Positions 54,997-64,000 of a stretch of DNA of 64,000 bases are shown in pieces. Numbering within the stretch: position 1 is the first letter of the stretch; every line of letters begins with the position of its first letter. The DNA lies in contig JAJEKV010000078.1 of the NCBI GenBank assembly GCA_021234155.1, positions 682,001 to 746,000 on the forward strand, in the 5' to 3' direction. Below the pieces are notes generated by a model that did no database searches, was not told the DNA's origin, and worked only from the letters and a program-made list of their open reading frames with translations. The translations under genes were made by a program, and so were the position numbers. This stretch comes from Isoetes taiwanensis. Its lineage: Eukaryota > Streptophyta > Lycopodiopsida > Isoetales > Isoetaceae.

Positions 54997-55900
54997 CGTC
55001 CTTAAGTCGAATAACAACCGCTCAAATGAAGGAAGCAAAACAACCCAACAAACACGAAAAAGTAGCAGTGCAAAGTAGCAGTGCGCTCCTCTACTTTAGG
55101 TCTTCTTGGTGCAATAGCTTGATAACGCCAATCAAGAGTGCCCAAGGCAGCCGCTCACGTCATATAACACTAAATGCGTGCTCTTCTAAACCATCGATTA
55201 GTACATCGGATGGTATAATTCCACCCATGCAAGGGTTTGCTCTTTGGGCAATTCAAAAAGAGAGAATAAATTTGAGAAATTTATAGGTCAAATATCCTAT
55301 TCTAGCATAGTCACTCGTTCTTCCATTTTTCTCCAACACCATACTAATCATCCTTTTAGCTAACCCTATCCTAATCGCTTTTTATTAACAAACTAGAAAT
55401 ATGTGCCCGGCGATGCCGGGCATTAATCATGGATGCGTGGAATGGGTATATATGTATAGAGTTTGTAGGTGAAATTAAGACTTATAAATTTAATCATGTC
55501 CATAGATGTAATAATGTGTCAAACAATGTCCATAGACATAATGGGATAATATTGTAATAAGATTGGAAAGCCAAGGCATTAATCATGGACACATGGAATA
55601 GGCAAACATAATAGAATACAAAAAATGCTAAACCAAATCCTTTGGAATTGTCTTCATCTTTGAAAGATATAAAAAGAGTCACAATATCCTATCTAAAACA
55701 GATAAATTCTACATTCCTAGCCTTAAAACTGAAACCCTACATTCCTAGCCCTAAAAATAAGAAAGATGTAAATACCCCGGCCATTGAACTGAACCATTCA
55801 ATTAATTGAGCCAGATTTGATTGTGTCATATGTGGGGGGAGTCTGTTTTCGTTTAAAAAAAAATAACAAACGGACTGAGACAAACAAAATGTAAATGACA
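54997..55900. other. Intergenic, including a Helitron-like 3' end
   Basis: No gene is recognised. At 55393-55421 the minus strand shows a GC-rich hairpin (GCCCGGC-ATC-GCCGGGC), then 8 bases and CTAG|T, the layout of a Helitron 3' terminus. The element body would lie to the right, but no 5' end was identified. Confidence 0.5.
55393..55421 (-). repeat. Helitron-like 3' terminus: hairpin followed by CTAG
   Basis: On the minus strand the 7-bp stem with a 3-base loop (55405-55421) is followed by ACATATTT and CTAG (55393-55396), with T as the next base. This fits the CTRR end and A/T target of Helitrons. One terminus alone is weak evidence. Confidence 0.45.
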
Positions 55901-56530
55901 GAGTGCTCTGATTTCGACCACAAGTCAATATCTTTAAGAACTATAAGACACTAAAATGCCTAGAGTGCTCTGATTTCGACCACAAGTCAACAATGACGTC
56001 TGCGTTCTCAACGCACGAGCCTTTGGGGCGGAGTGACCAGAGTGCTCTGATTTTGACCACAAGTCAACATCTTTAAGAACTATAAGATACTAAAATGCCT
56101 AGAGTGCTTTGATTTCGACCACAAGCCAACATCTTTAAGAACTATAAGACACGAAAATGCCTATTTGGGTCAATCCTAGTCTTATAATGCCTATTTGGGT
56201 CAATCCTAAACTAACTATCAACTTATTTCATACTAAAAAGACATCTAAAAGTAAAATATAGGTCACTCGGGTCACTTCGCGCGGAAGGGGCCTGCGTTCG
56301 CGACGCAGAGGCCTTTGGCGTGGAGTGACCAGAGTGGCCTGGTCTTGGCTACTTTTTGACATTTTTAGCAAAAATTAAGTGTTATACTACATTTCTAGAC
56401 AATTTCTAAGCATTCTAACATCTTTTAGTACAAAAATTAGGTCAACTATGCCCTAAATCAAGTGACTCGGGTCACTTCGCATGAAAGGGGCCTGCGTTCG
56501 CAACGCAGAGGCCTTTCACACGGTTTGACC
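55901..56530. repeat. Cluster of ~62-bp repeats and CTGCGTT...ACGCAG hairpins
   Basis: GAGTGCTCTGATTTCGACCA starts near-identical units at 55901, 55964, 56040 and 56102. Three of them continue CAACATCTTTAAGAACTATA. The second unit, and segments at about 56290 and 56490, instead carry a hairpin of the form CTGCGTTCGCGACGCAG followed by AGGCCTTT and a GTGACCAGAGT phrase. Two copies of TCACTCGGGTCACTTCGC-like sequence precede the later hairpins. Confidence 0.85.
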
Positions 56531-56610
56531 AGAGTTGACTTTTTTTTTTTTCCTACCATTAATTCTAGGAACATATATGCATACAAGCTCAAAATTTTAT
56601 TCAAAGATTC

Positions 56611-56875
56611 CTAAATTTTATCCTTTCTAATCCTCCATGCCAAGTTCATGTTCTTGAGCATAATGGTCATCCTCTTAGCATGAATGGTGCAGATCTTGGC
56701 CTCCTTTGCTTTGGCCGCTTCCTGGCGAGACCACGCCGTCGTTGATGTGGCTCGGTAGTCGTAGTCCATCTTGAACTCCTGCATAGACCCTTGATATAGG
56801 CACTCGAAAAGAGACTTTTTGAATCATCAGACTGGTACACTGTTGGCAATGCCAAATATGCCGAGCCAAAAAACA
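56611..56875 (-). pseudogene. Histone H3 pseudogene
   Basis: The minus strand ends CTIHAKRMTIMLKN, MNLAWRIRKDKI and a stop at 56611-56613, matching H3 [26 protein letters not shown] in order. Upstream, QEFKMDYDYR fits QDFKTDLRFQ, LMIQKVSF fits LLIRKLPF, and a YQS before that fits the RYQKST region. Frame changes between these blocks and many substitutions show decay. No intron gap is needed in the aligned part, so it could be a processed copy. Confidence 0.8.
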
Positions 56876-58327
56876 AGCAAAGATCAGGGCGAATTCAAGA
56901 ATATATGGATTGGCAAGAAGCTCAAGGGCAAAATGCAAAGAAGAACAAAAGATGAAAACGGTAAAGGGAGCTGAGGAAACGTTTTCAAACAGTGATGCAA
57001 TTCACTGCAAGAAATAAGAACCCAAACACAAGCCTATCTAAACCACCCAAACACAAGCCTATCTAAACCCCCAATCTTTCACCGCTGAAAGAATAGGCTG
57101 ATGAAGCAAAAGATGTCCCATGGTAAAGGATTTTTGGCAAAAAAAAAGAAAACTCAATAAAGTAGACAAAGAACTCTTTGGTAGCCTAGTCCCCTTGAAG
57201 ACAAAAATTTGTGGCACCTTAACGATAGCAATTAATGCCGCTAGCATTTCAACGCCGAAGACTACTTGACAATTATTTGATACTTTGAGCCTCATGCCAC
57301 CACTTCTACTTTAACTAACACTACGAATGAAATCATTAACGTACAGGTGCTCATCCAAACTTTGGTTATGATTTGTATAATTTAACTTTGAACACTACAG
57401 AAAATCTCAGCACATTTCAGTGCTTTGGGCATGGAAGAATAGATTCGTGTTTCTATTCTTTTCGAAACTTTGAGAAACCAACATGATCGATACGTCAGAT
57501 TCCTTAAGTAGATACGCCAAAAAAAAAAAAGCAAAAAGAAAAGGTTAGTTCTAAAAAAGACAAGCCCTAAACAACATTCGTCCCTCTATTTCATCTCCGA
57601 ATACATGCAGAGGGGTGGCCGAATTCTGTTGCATGAATCAAGAGAAGAGTGGCACAAATCCAGCTGAAATTGATATCTTCAAGCTCAAGGAAGGGACTCC
57701 AATTTTGGAACCAGCACATCAAGATCTATATCTTCAATTCTTGAATGAGAGTGCACATTCTATGATAACAATCTTCAATTCTTGAATGAGAGTGCACATT
57801 CTATGATAACAAGAGCTAGAGGAAGACGAACATCTGATCTGGATTTTGCAATTGAGAATGACAACATGGGATAGAATAAAATAGAATAGAGTTTTTTGCA
57901 GAGTTGGATGGAGATGGGGACAATGAAGAAGAGTATGGATCAGATGATTAAGGAGGGGACACAAAAGTCTTAGAAAAGTAAACAATTTTCAGATTTGTAC
58001 TTTGGAGTGAGTCAGACTTTGGATCCTTTCATGAATGTATGAGTTTCAGCCAAAGCATTCAATTGACATGAATTGTAAAATTACGTTTCTTAAATAGTGA
58101 TGTTTCTTAAAAAAATAGGAAACTGATAGAATCTGGTTTCTGGAAGTACAGTTTCTGATCACGTTTCTTAAAAGTGTGCAACTATGACTTTGGGATAACA
58201 TCAGAAACAGCAATTGATCTTACGGTTGAGTAGAGAAGAGTCCAAAATAATTGTTCATAATGGGAATAATTAACAACCGAAATATATTGACATATTTAAT
58301 GACATTTCATTGGGCATACAAACTAGA
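56876..58327. other. Intergenic 3' of the glycerol-3-phosphate dehydrogenase gene
   Basis: No gene is recognised. It contains a 25-bp duplication at about 57013-57064 (ACCCAAACACAAGCCTATCT twice) and an exact 41-bp tandem duplication at 57730-57811. Confidence 0.55.
57730..57811. repeat. Exact 41-bp tandem duplication
   Basis: A unit starting ATCTTCAATTCTTGAATG occupies 57730-57770 and is repeated unchanged at 57771-57811. Confidence 0.95.
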
Positions 58328-60497
58328 TCAAAGAACACTGTCAAAAGTTACTTTAGGACTACAATTTGATCGCGGAGATTCTAAAATCTGTGGTTTATAG
58401 CATGATTTATTTAGAGCAACTTCAATCCTTCGCCTTGGATCATACAGAGTTTCATCCCGCAGGGCTTGCAATATTGCTGCTGGAGGAGAGTCCCTGTAAT
58501 TAACATTCAATTTCTCGTCAAATGGACGATGGCTAAAAGCAATCAAAAATTCATAAAAATGAGGTTTGCAAATCCAATAACTCAAAATCACATCAAGCAA
58601 TTAACTTGGGAAGTAATCCTGACCTTTTTATCAAAATATGGTGAAGTGTGGTCAAGATGGGGCAGAGTTCAATAGGAATGACAAGCTCATTTTTTTCAGG
58701 ATGCATCACGCTTAAGCTTGGCTGCCTCAACAACTCATAAAATGCTTCCACTGCTGACACACCCTGGACAGAGAGCCAAGAAATAGTTAAATGCTGAAAT
58801 GTTTATGGCCTTAACAATATTACTCCATTATAACCAGAACTCTTATATTATTAAACCCTATGGAAGTAGTTCCAAACACCTGGAGCCATAAGATAGGATT
58901 CATCCAGCTCCATCTATCAACTCACTTGAATCATTCCTTTGCCTTTGATGCTGTCACCCATATCCACCTTTATTTCACCCTTAGCTATCTGTTGCCCATA
59001 CCATGAATTACGACCTTTCAATAATGTGACATATGTATCTGCAAGCAATGGACCTGCTAATCTTTCTGGTTCATCGGATAACATGTGGGTAATGTATATC
59101 ATCTCTGATGTTGAGTGTGAAAAATATACAGCTTTGCTCGTTGCACTCTCCTTTGTTAGAGCTGCAACCATACCTGTAAATGCTCAACTGCTATGAGACG
59201 AGATTAAGTTCCATCTGTTACTTGAATTTATAAGAACAACAATAAAACGGGAAATAAAAAACAAATCAGCAGAAAATAAAAAACAAATCAGTTTTCATTG
59301 CATCTGATCTGGATAAGACTTATGCAAGAGAACCATAAATGAAATGTTCCAGGAATAATTAGTAAACACAGAGTAAGGAAAACGGTTTCTTACCAGCACC
59401 AATGGCATACACATTTTTTAGCCCACCCATCACTTCATGGGTGAGGAGGTCACTGTTATCCCACACTATGAAATGAGGCTGCCTTAAGAAATTCGCCAAA
59501 GGTTTTCTCCATTTATCAGAACCACAAATACGAGCATTTGCATACTCCTTGTTGTATACCTCAGCAGCAATATTCGGGCCCCCAAGATATAGGACATTGT
59601 CCAAAGGAAGTTTAGCTGAAATTTTTAAAAATGTAGCATAGAAAAAAGTATGAGCCATTTTCAAAAAGAGAGATTCACAACCAAACATAATGCCAGAAAC
59701 TAGTATTTAGGATTTAAGCATTAGACTTTGAAACATAAACTTTACTACATTTCAACAGCGGAAATATAAATGTTTCTACATTTTTATGGCATTTAATTCA
59801 GACTTCAATTTTGAAGGCATTCACAATTCAACAACTTACTGGCTGCAACAATCATCTGTGTAGGAGTAACAATGTGAGGCACAGGAGAAAGATCAGCCTC
59901 TACACCCTTTGCCAGTGAGATAACTACTGGTAAGCTTCTCCTTTCACGCCAATATCGACCAATTTCCTCAAAAACCTGCCTCGTCTCAGTCGAAGGCAAT
60001 CCATTGATCACAATGTCAGCATCCCACACAGCCTCCTGCAGATTAGTCACCACTTTCAAAGGGCACACAGGAGTGTCCAACATATTGATACAGAACCCAT
60101 CTCTTAATATTTCATCTGCAAGTAAAACCCGGTCTCCAAGCCTCCCTTCCACATATTTCAAATATGCACATCTCCTAATCAATCGTCTAAGCACATCCTC
60201 CCTTGCATTAATCACATCAAATAAACGCTCAGCAGAGGCTCGATCTACATGCTTACCAGGTCTTCTCCAAATCCGGATATGAACAAGGTCCCGGAGGTGC
60301 CCATAAGCCTCCTGGAGCATGGCGATGAACACACTACCCCAAGCTCCAGCTCCAATGCCAACTATACGCAATGCATCACCATCCTGTTTACATAAAAGCC
60401 TCCTAAGCTCAGTAAGGGCGCATTCTTCAGGAGGAAGGGATGCCCCATTTCCGCTCTCCTTCAAATTCAGTGTACTAAGAGCTGCCGGAGGCGCCAT
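58328..60497 (-). CDS. GPDHC1: NAD-dependent glycerol-3-phosphate dehydrogenase, cytosolic (GPDHC1 type)
   Basis: The enzyme reduces dihydroxyacetone phosphate to glycerol-3-phosphate with NADH; in plants the cytosolic form supports glycerolipid supply and the redox shuttle with mitochondria. Exons on the minus strand: 60497-59840, 59615-59394, 59173-58926, 58763-58624 and 58493-58328. All have GT/AG borders in consistent phase, giving 477 residues, close to the ~460 of plant GPDHC1. Seen in order: the Rossmann loop [13 protein letters not shown], then [29 protein letters not shown], the GGPNIAAE substrate block, and the catalytic-domain helix with [19 protein letters not shown]. The fourth exon starts GVSAVEAF and the last holds [11 protein letters not shown]. 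The start is the first in-frame ATG. The frame stays open upstream to 60626 without an ATG, and no transit peptide is evident. Confidence 0.95.
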
Positions 60498-61131
60498 AAC
60501 CAAGCTCCGGAAGTGGAAGAGGTAAAAGCCAAAGTATACACCAGATTTGGTAATCCGACGGCGGCTATTGAATATTGGGAGATCTCCTCCGTTAATGCTA
60601 GTGTATGCATGAGATCTGTCGGCCAAGTGTCCGACACGTGGTGAACTCTGGGCCGTCTATTTGATTTTCATATCTAGCAAGGATGTTGGTTTCTTGATGC
60701 CAACGTTGTGTAAATGCAGATACGTAGGCATTCATTTGGGAGTTATCCATTAGATGAAAATATCTCCTTTACTTGTTCTTCATTATAATACTATCTATCT
60801 ATCTTATAATCTCTATGGAAGGGCCCCATGGACTGTCCCTCCTCACGTAGGGAGATGCTTTTTGATTGATGAAGCTTCATATTCAGGGGCCACCCTTTCA
60901 CCAGCACTTCATATGTGATGCCCTGACAAGTGCAAAATTGCCTTAACAACAGAAACTCGTGTATGATGTCGTGGCAAGTGTGAAAACGCCTTTGTAAGGC
61001 ATTGCTTCTGTTGCCTACTCTTGTTTAATGATTTCATATTTCGTGGCGTGAATTTATCACTTTTTTTGTTTTTAGCTACTCTTTTTGGGTTGCCCCTAGG
61101 GGGCAAACCCTTGTTTATGTGGGTTTATGGG

Positions 61132-61167
61132 ATATCCTAGGTATATGCTAGAATATACCTAGGATAT
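61132..61167. repeat. Perfect inverted repeat, 15-bp arms
   Basis: ATATCCTAGGTATAT (61132-61146) and its complement (61153-61167) flank the loop GCTAGA. It may form a cruciform or be the footprint of a small element. Confidence 0.9.
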
Positions 61168-62364
61168 GCTGATGACTGCTCCAAACCTACTATTCGCTAT
61201 AAACTCTCGGTCACCTGCGTTCTGGATCCAGGATGCTCCAACCGAGTAACTGGCAGGGCAGACAAGATCCGTAGCTTGCCGAACTGTATGGATGCATGTC
61301 ACTCCTTACCTGCAAGTAGATCACAGAACCTCTGGCTCTGTATTTCTGAGGATCGTTGCAGCAATAGGTCTTAGGGATCGTCCTTATACCCTGTCCAGTA
61401 AGCTTGGGTGGTCTCCCTCATACTCTTCTGGGAAATCGAGGTTGATCTTCAAGACATTTGCTTATATGCTTCTCCTTCTTATCTGCTGATGTTGTTTCTG
61501 TATATAAATATGCACGAAGCTCGGTACAAAGGAACTGTGTTTTCCTGGCGATTTGGGGATCTTCTTCCGGAAGCCTAATATCTTTATTTATGGCTTTGCA
61601 CTTTGAGCTACGAGCTATGGTGACTGTTAGGCAAGCATCAGAGATAAGCATCTTATTGAGGCTTTGTTTTGCAATTTGAGGCCATATTTGTGCTCTTCTG
61701 ACTGACAGGTAGATGTTTGTTGAATCATGCTTTGCCCGAGCTACTAGGGCTTTTGCCATTCTTGCTTAAAACAAAACACAGGTTTTGCTTAAGACGGATG
61801 GATAGAACTTCACTATTAGATCAGGAATTGTATGAGTAGGATGGGAAAGGGCATGAAATGTTATTTCTGCTATGGCACATTCAGGAAGGCCGCCTATTTC
61901 TTCATTCATAGTTTAGGATTATTTTTTCTTTATGTTGATTTTGTGTGCCATTTGATTGCAGGGAATATCCGAATTAAGCTGGGCAAAAGCTTGTGCAACC
62001 GTGTAATTCTGAATCTTTTTTATCCAATTTTTATGGATAGGACAAATATGTTGGAGCCTACCATCTTGACAAGATGAGGTATTTTTTATTGAATTTTTTT
62101 ATTGATCATTCCTTGAATCATAATAAATAGTTTATGTGATGGATAAGACCAAATGGTGAGCATTTTATTAATGTCCAGGTGCATGGTTAATACATTTTGC
62201 TCCTGATCTTAATAAGGTACTGGGGCTAATTCGTGATAGTATATGAGTGTGGTTCTAGTGTAGTTTAGTTTGATGTGGTATTATTCTTCATGTGAAGGTA
62301 CAGACAAAATGCACCTTATCTATGATGGGTAGATAAAAGAAAGTCAGAATTCTAAACATGCCTT

Positions 62365-62640
62365 CATATCCATGGAATGAAGTAGTTTCGCTCTTCAAAT
62401 ACTGAATGCAATGCCATCTTGCAATTTCTATATCCACTCTGATCCGACCATCCACTTGAGGTAAGCTTTTTCATATCCATGGAATGAAGTAGTTTCGCTC
62501 TTCAAATACTTTGATTGGTTAAGGTTTAATTATAGAATTGCGTGAGCAATATGGTTTGAATTTAGCAATATGGTTAAGGTTTAATTATAGAATTGCTTGA
62601 GCAATATGGTTTGAGATAAGCAATTATAGAATTTGCTTGA
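62365..62640. repeat. Direct repeats: spaced 41-bp copies and a ~58-bp tandem set
   Basis: CATATCCATGGAATGAAGTA GTTTCGC-type sequence of about 41 bp occurs at about 62366-62405 and 62471-62511. Right after this, a ~58-bp unit with GGTTAAGGTTTAATTATAG and GAGCAATATGGTTTGA recurs at about 62518-62570 and 62571-62612, with a partial third copy to 62640. Confidence 0.88.
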
Positions 62641-64000
62641 GCAAATTGGTCATTAATTGAACAAGCATTTGCTTATATATAAACTGTAGAACAGCATATT
62701 GGCATGTGACTATTGCATCCTCACATCTCATGTGCTGCAAAGCATGTTCTTTCTTTGAATTAATGCACTACTGCATGTTTTGTATGCGTGTATGTAGGTA
62801 TTGTCTAAGATAATTATGCCAATCAATACGATGAGCACTATATTTTATAATTTCCATGTTGAGAGAGTCAACTTTCCACTGCATCCATAATCAGTGTTGA
62901 GTTTTGTCCACACATAACATTTAGAGCTATTGTATGAATCAGATTCAGTTTATCACACAAAACGTTATGCTGGAGATAAAAGGTTGCATACATTTGTCAA
63001 GCTGGCTGCCCAATTTGTTATGCTTCAAAGACGAGTCTTCTGAAATCACTCTGTGATCATGTGAAACTTATGTACTGATATTTTTCAAGCCTTGCACTCA
63101 AGACTTGAAGATGCTTCTATTGCATTTTCATTACTTTTTATGACAAAATGACAAACAAAAGGCATAGGCAGCGCATATGGTATGATGTTCATCATCTATT
63201 TCCTTCAAAAATGTAAGTATTTTATGGATTATTATCTATCTACAGTTAATGACGTTCTTACTTTCTGTGATATGATTTCTCGGAAGTTATATGGAACCAT
63301 AGTAGATTTTAGTAAAAATTTCCACATGTTCTAACAAAAATAAATGAACCAGGAGTCTCTGATAGGCAAGAGCAAATTATTATCTGCCACCCGATTGGCA
63401 TATAAGGATCGGATTTTTTGCATAGTTCTGCACCTCTCTAGGCAGCCTGCAAAATATGTGCAATAGATGCAAGATTCTGACTTTCACATATTCATCCTTA
63501 CACGGGGTTGAATGAACAAAATCCATTTTGTACCATTCTATCAGGTAATCATGGCTTCGTATATTTTTCTTGCTTCTCTTTGCATAGTGAAAATCATTGT
63601 GGAAAAGCATAAAAGAAGCAAGATATCATGGACATCATCGATAATGTTTATTTGGAATTTGGAAGCATAACAATGCTAGCAAGTCTTTGAGAAAATTGTT
63701 ATGAAGAATGTCTACATGTTAAAGGATGTTACTTATCATTCTAAGCTCATGTACAATCGCAGTTGCACTGGGACAAGGGAAACGAGTCCACACGAGTGCA
63801 TAATTAAGGTCACACATGCAAAATCATTATGAATTATTTGTTGACTACCACGATCATGTCTTCGTAATTAATGCATCTTTTTAAATTAGCAACATTTTGC
63901 CTAAAGTTGAGGTTGCCACTCTTAAATTACAAATGCATGAACACCATTCTTCATTGTAGTTTTACACTTAATTGCCCCCTCTACACCAGCCATAATCACG

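Larger units (their letters stand above)
60498..64000. other. Promoter of the dehydrogenase gene, then intergenic DNA
   Basis: The first few hundred bases are the likely 5' leader and promoter of the minus-strand dehydrogenase gene. The rest shows no recognisable gene. It holds a 15-bp-arm palindrome at 61132-61167, a short palindrome GCCCCTAGGGGGC at about 61092-61104 that also occurs in the solo LTR (about 44234), and direct repeats at 62365-62640. Confidence 0.55.

Overview
The window reads as nuclear DNA of a land plant. It is intron-rich and AT-leaning, and it holds plant-only families: a WOX13-clade homeobox gene, a DCD-domain/kelch gene and a GPDHC1-type glycerol-3-phosphate dehydrogenase. 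It also carries plant tRNA-iMet sequences, a tRNA-iMet-primed Ty3/gypsy element, a LINE and a DUF7869-type relic. The mix of mobile elements and the divergence of the genes suggest a fern or another non-seed vascular plant. That placement is inference from family resemblance, not a measured result.

Layout. 1-2.2 kb: unidentified minus-strand coding blocks that run off the left edge, with four near-identical palindromes upstream of one of them. 3.2-5.0 kb: a broken PIF1/Helitron-type helicase. 9.4-11.0 kb: a complete three-exon WOX13-like gene on the plus strand. 15,196-34,931: one 19.7-kb Ty3/gypsy retrotransposon on the minus strand, framed by matching 5-bp target duplications. Its tRNA-iMet binding site and polypurine tract are in place, but its pol is broken and the reverse transcriptase core is missing. 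Next to its 3' LTR lies an 8-copy tandem array of a ~1.05-kb unit. Each unit runs from the integrase C-terminus through the 3' untranslated region into the first 74 bp of U3. The inside also holds an AT-rich block with two tRNA-iMet-like genes, a histone H3 last exon and an F-box remnant. A TA-flanked MITE sits in the 5' LTR.

35-46 kb is a graveyard of elements: an LTR fragment, a reverse transcriptase fragment, a miRNA-like hairpin, a broken DUF7869 gene, a 5'-truncated LINE with a (TTCTA)n tail, and an intact solo LTR of a related family with its own 5-bp target duplication. 47,932-50,832 is an intronless 966-residue DCD/kelch gene. 53.5-57 kb holds gene relics (CDKD kinase, histone H3), a terminal-inverted-repeat element, a Helitron-like end and a hairpin-rich repeat cluster. 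58,328-60,497 is a complete five-exon cytosolic NAD-dependent glycerol-3-phosphate dehydrogenase gene on the minus strand. The last 3.4 kb looks intergenic, with short duplications and palindromes.

The three well-supported genes (developmental regulator, DCD/kelch adaptor, glycerolipid/redox enzyme) are separately transcribed and share no evident pathway. The most unusual structure is the retrotransposon's tail array, which looks like a satellite being born from an LTR element. Its units differ mostly at a few hotspots and by recurring identical string changes, so assembly or base-calling error has to be excluded.
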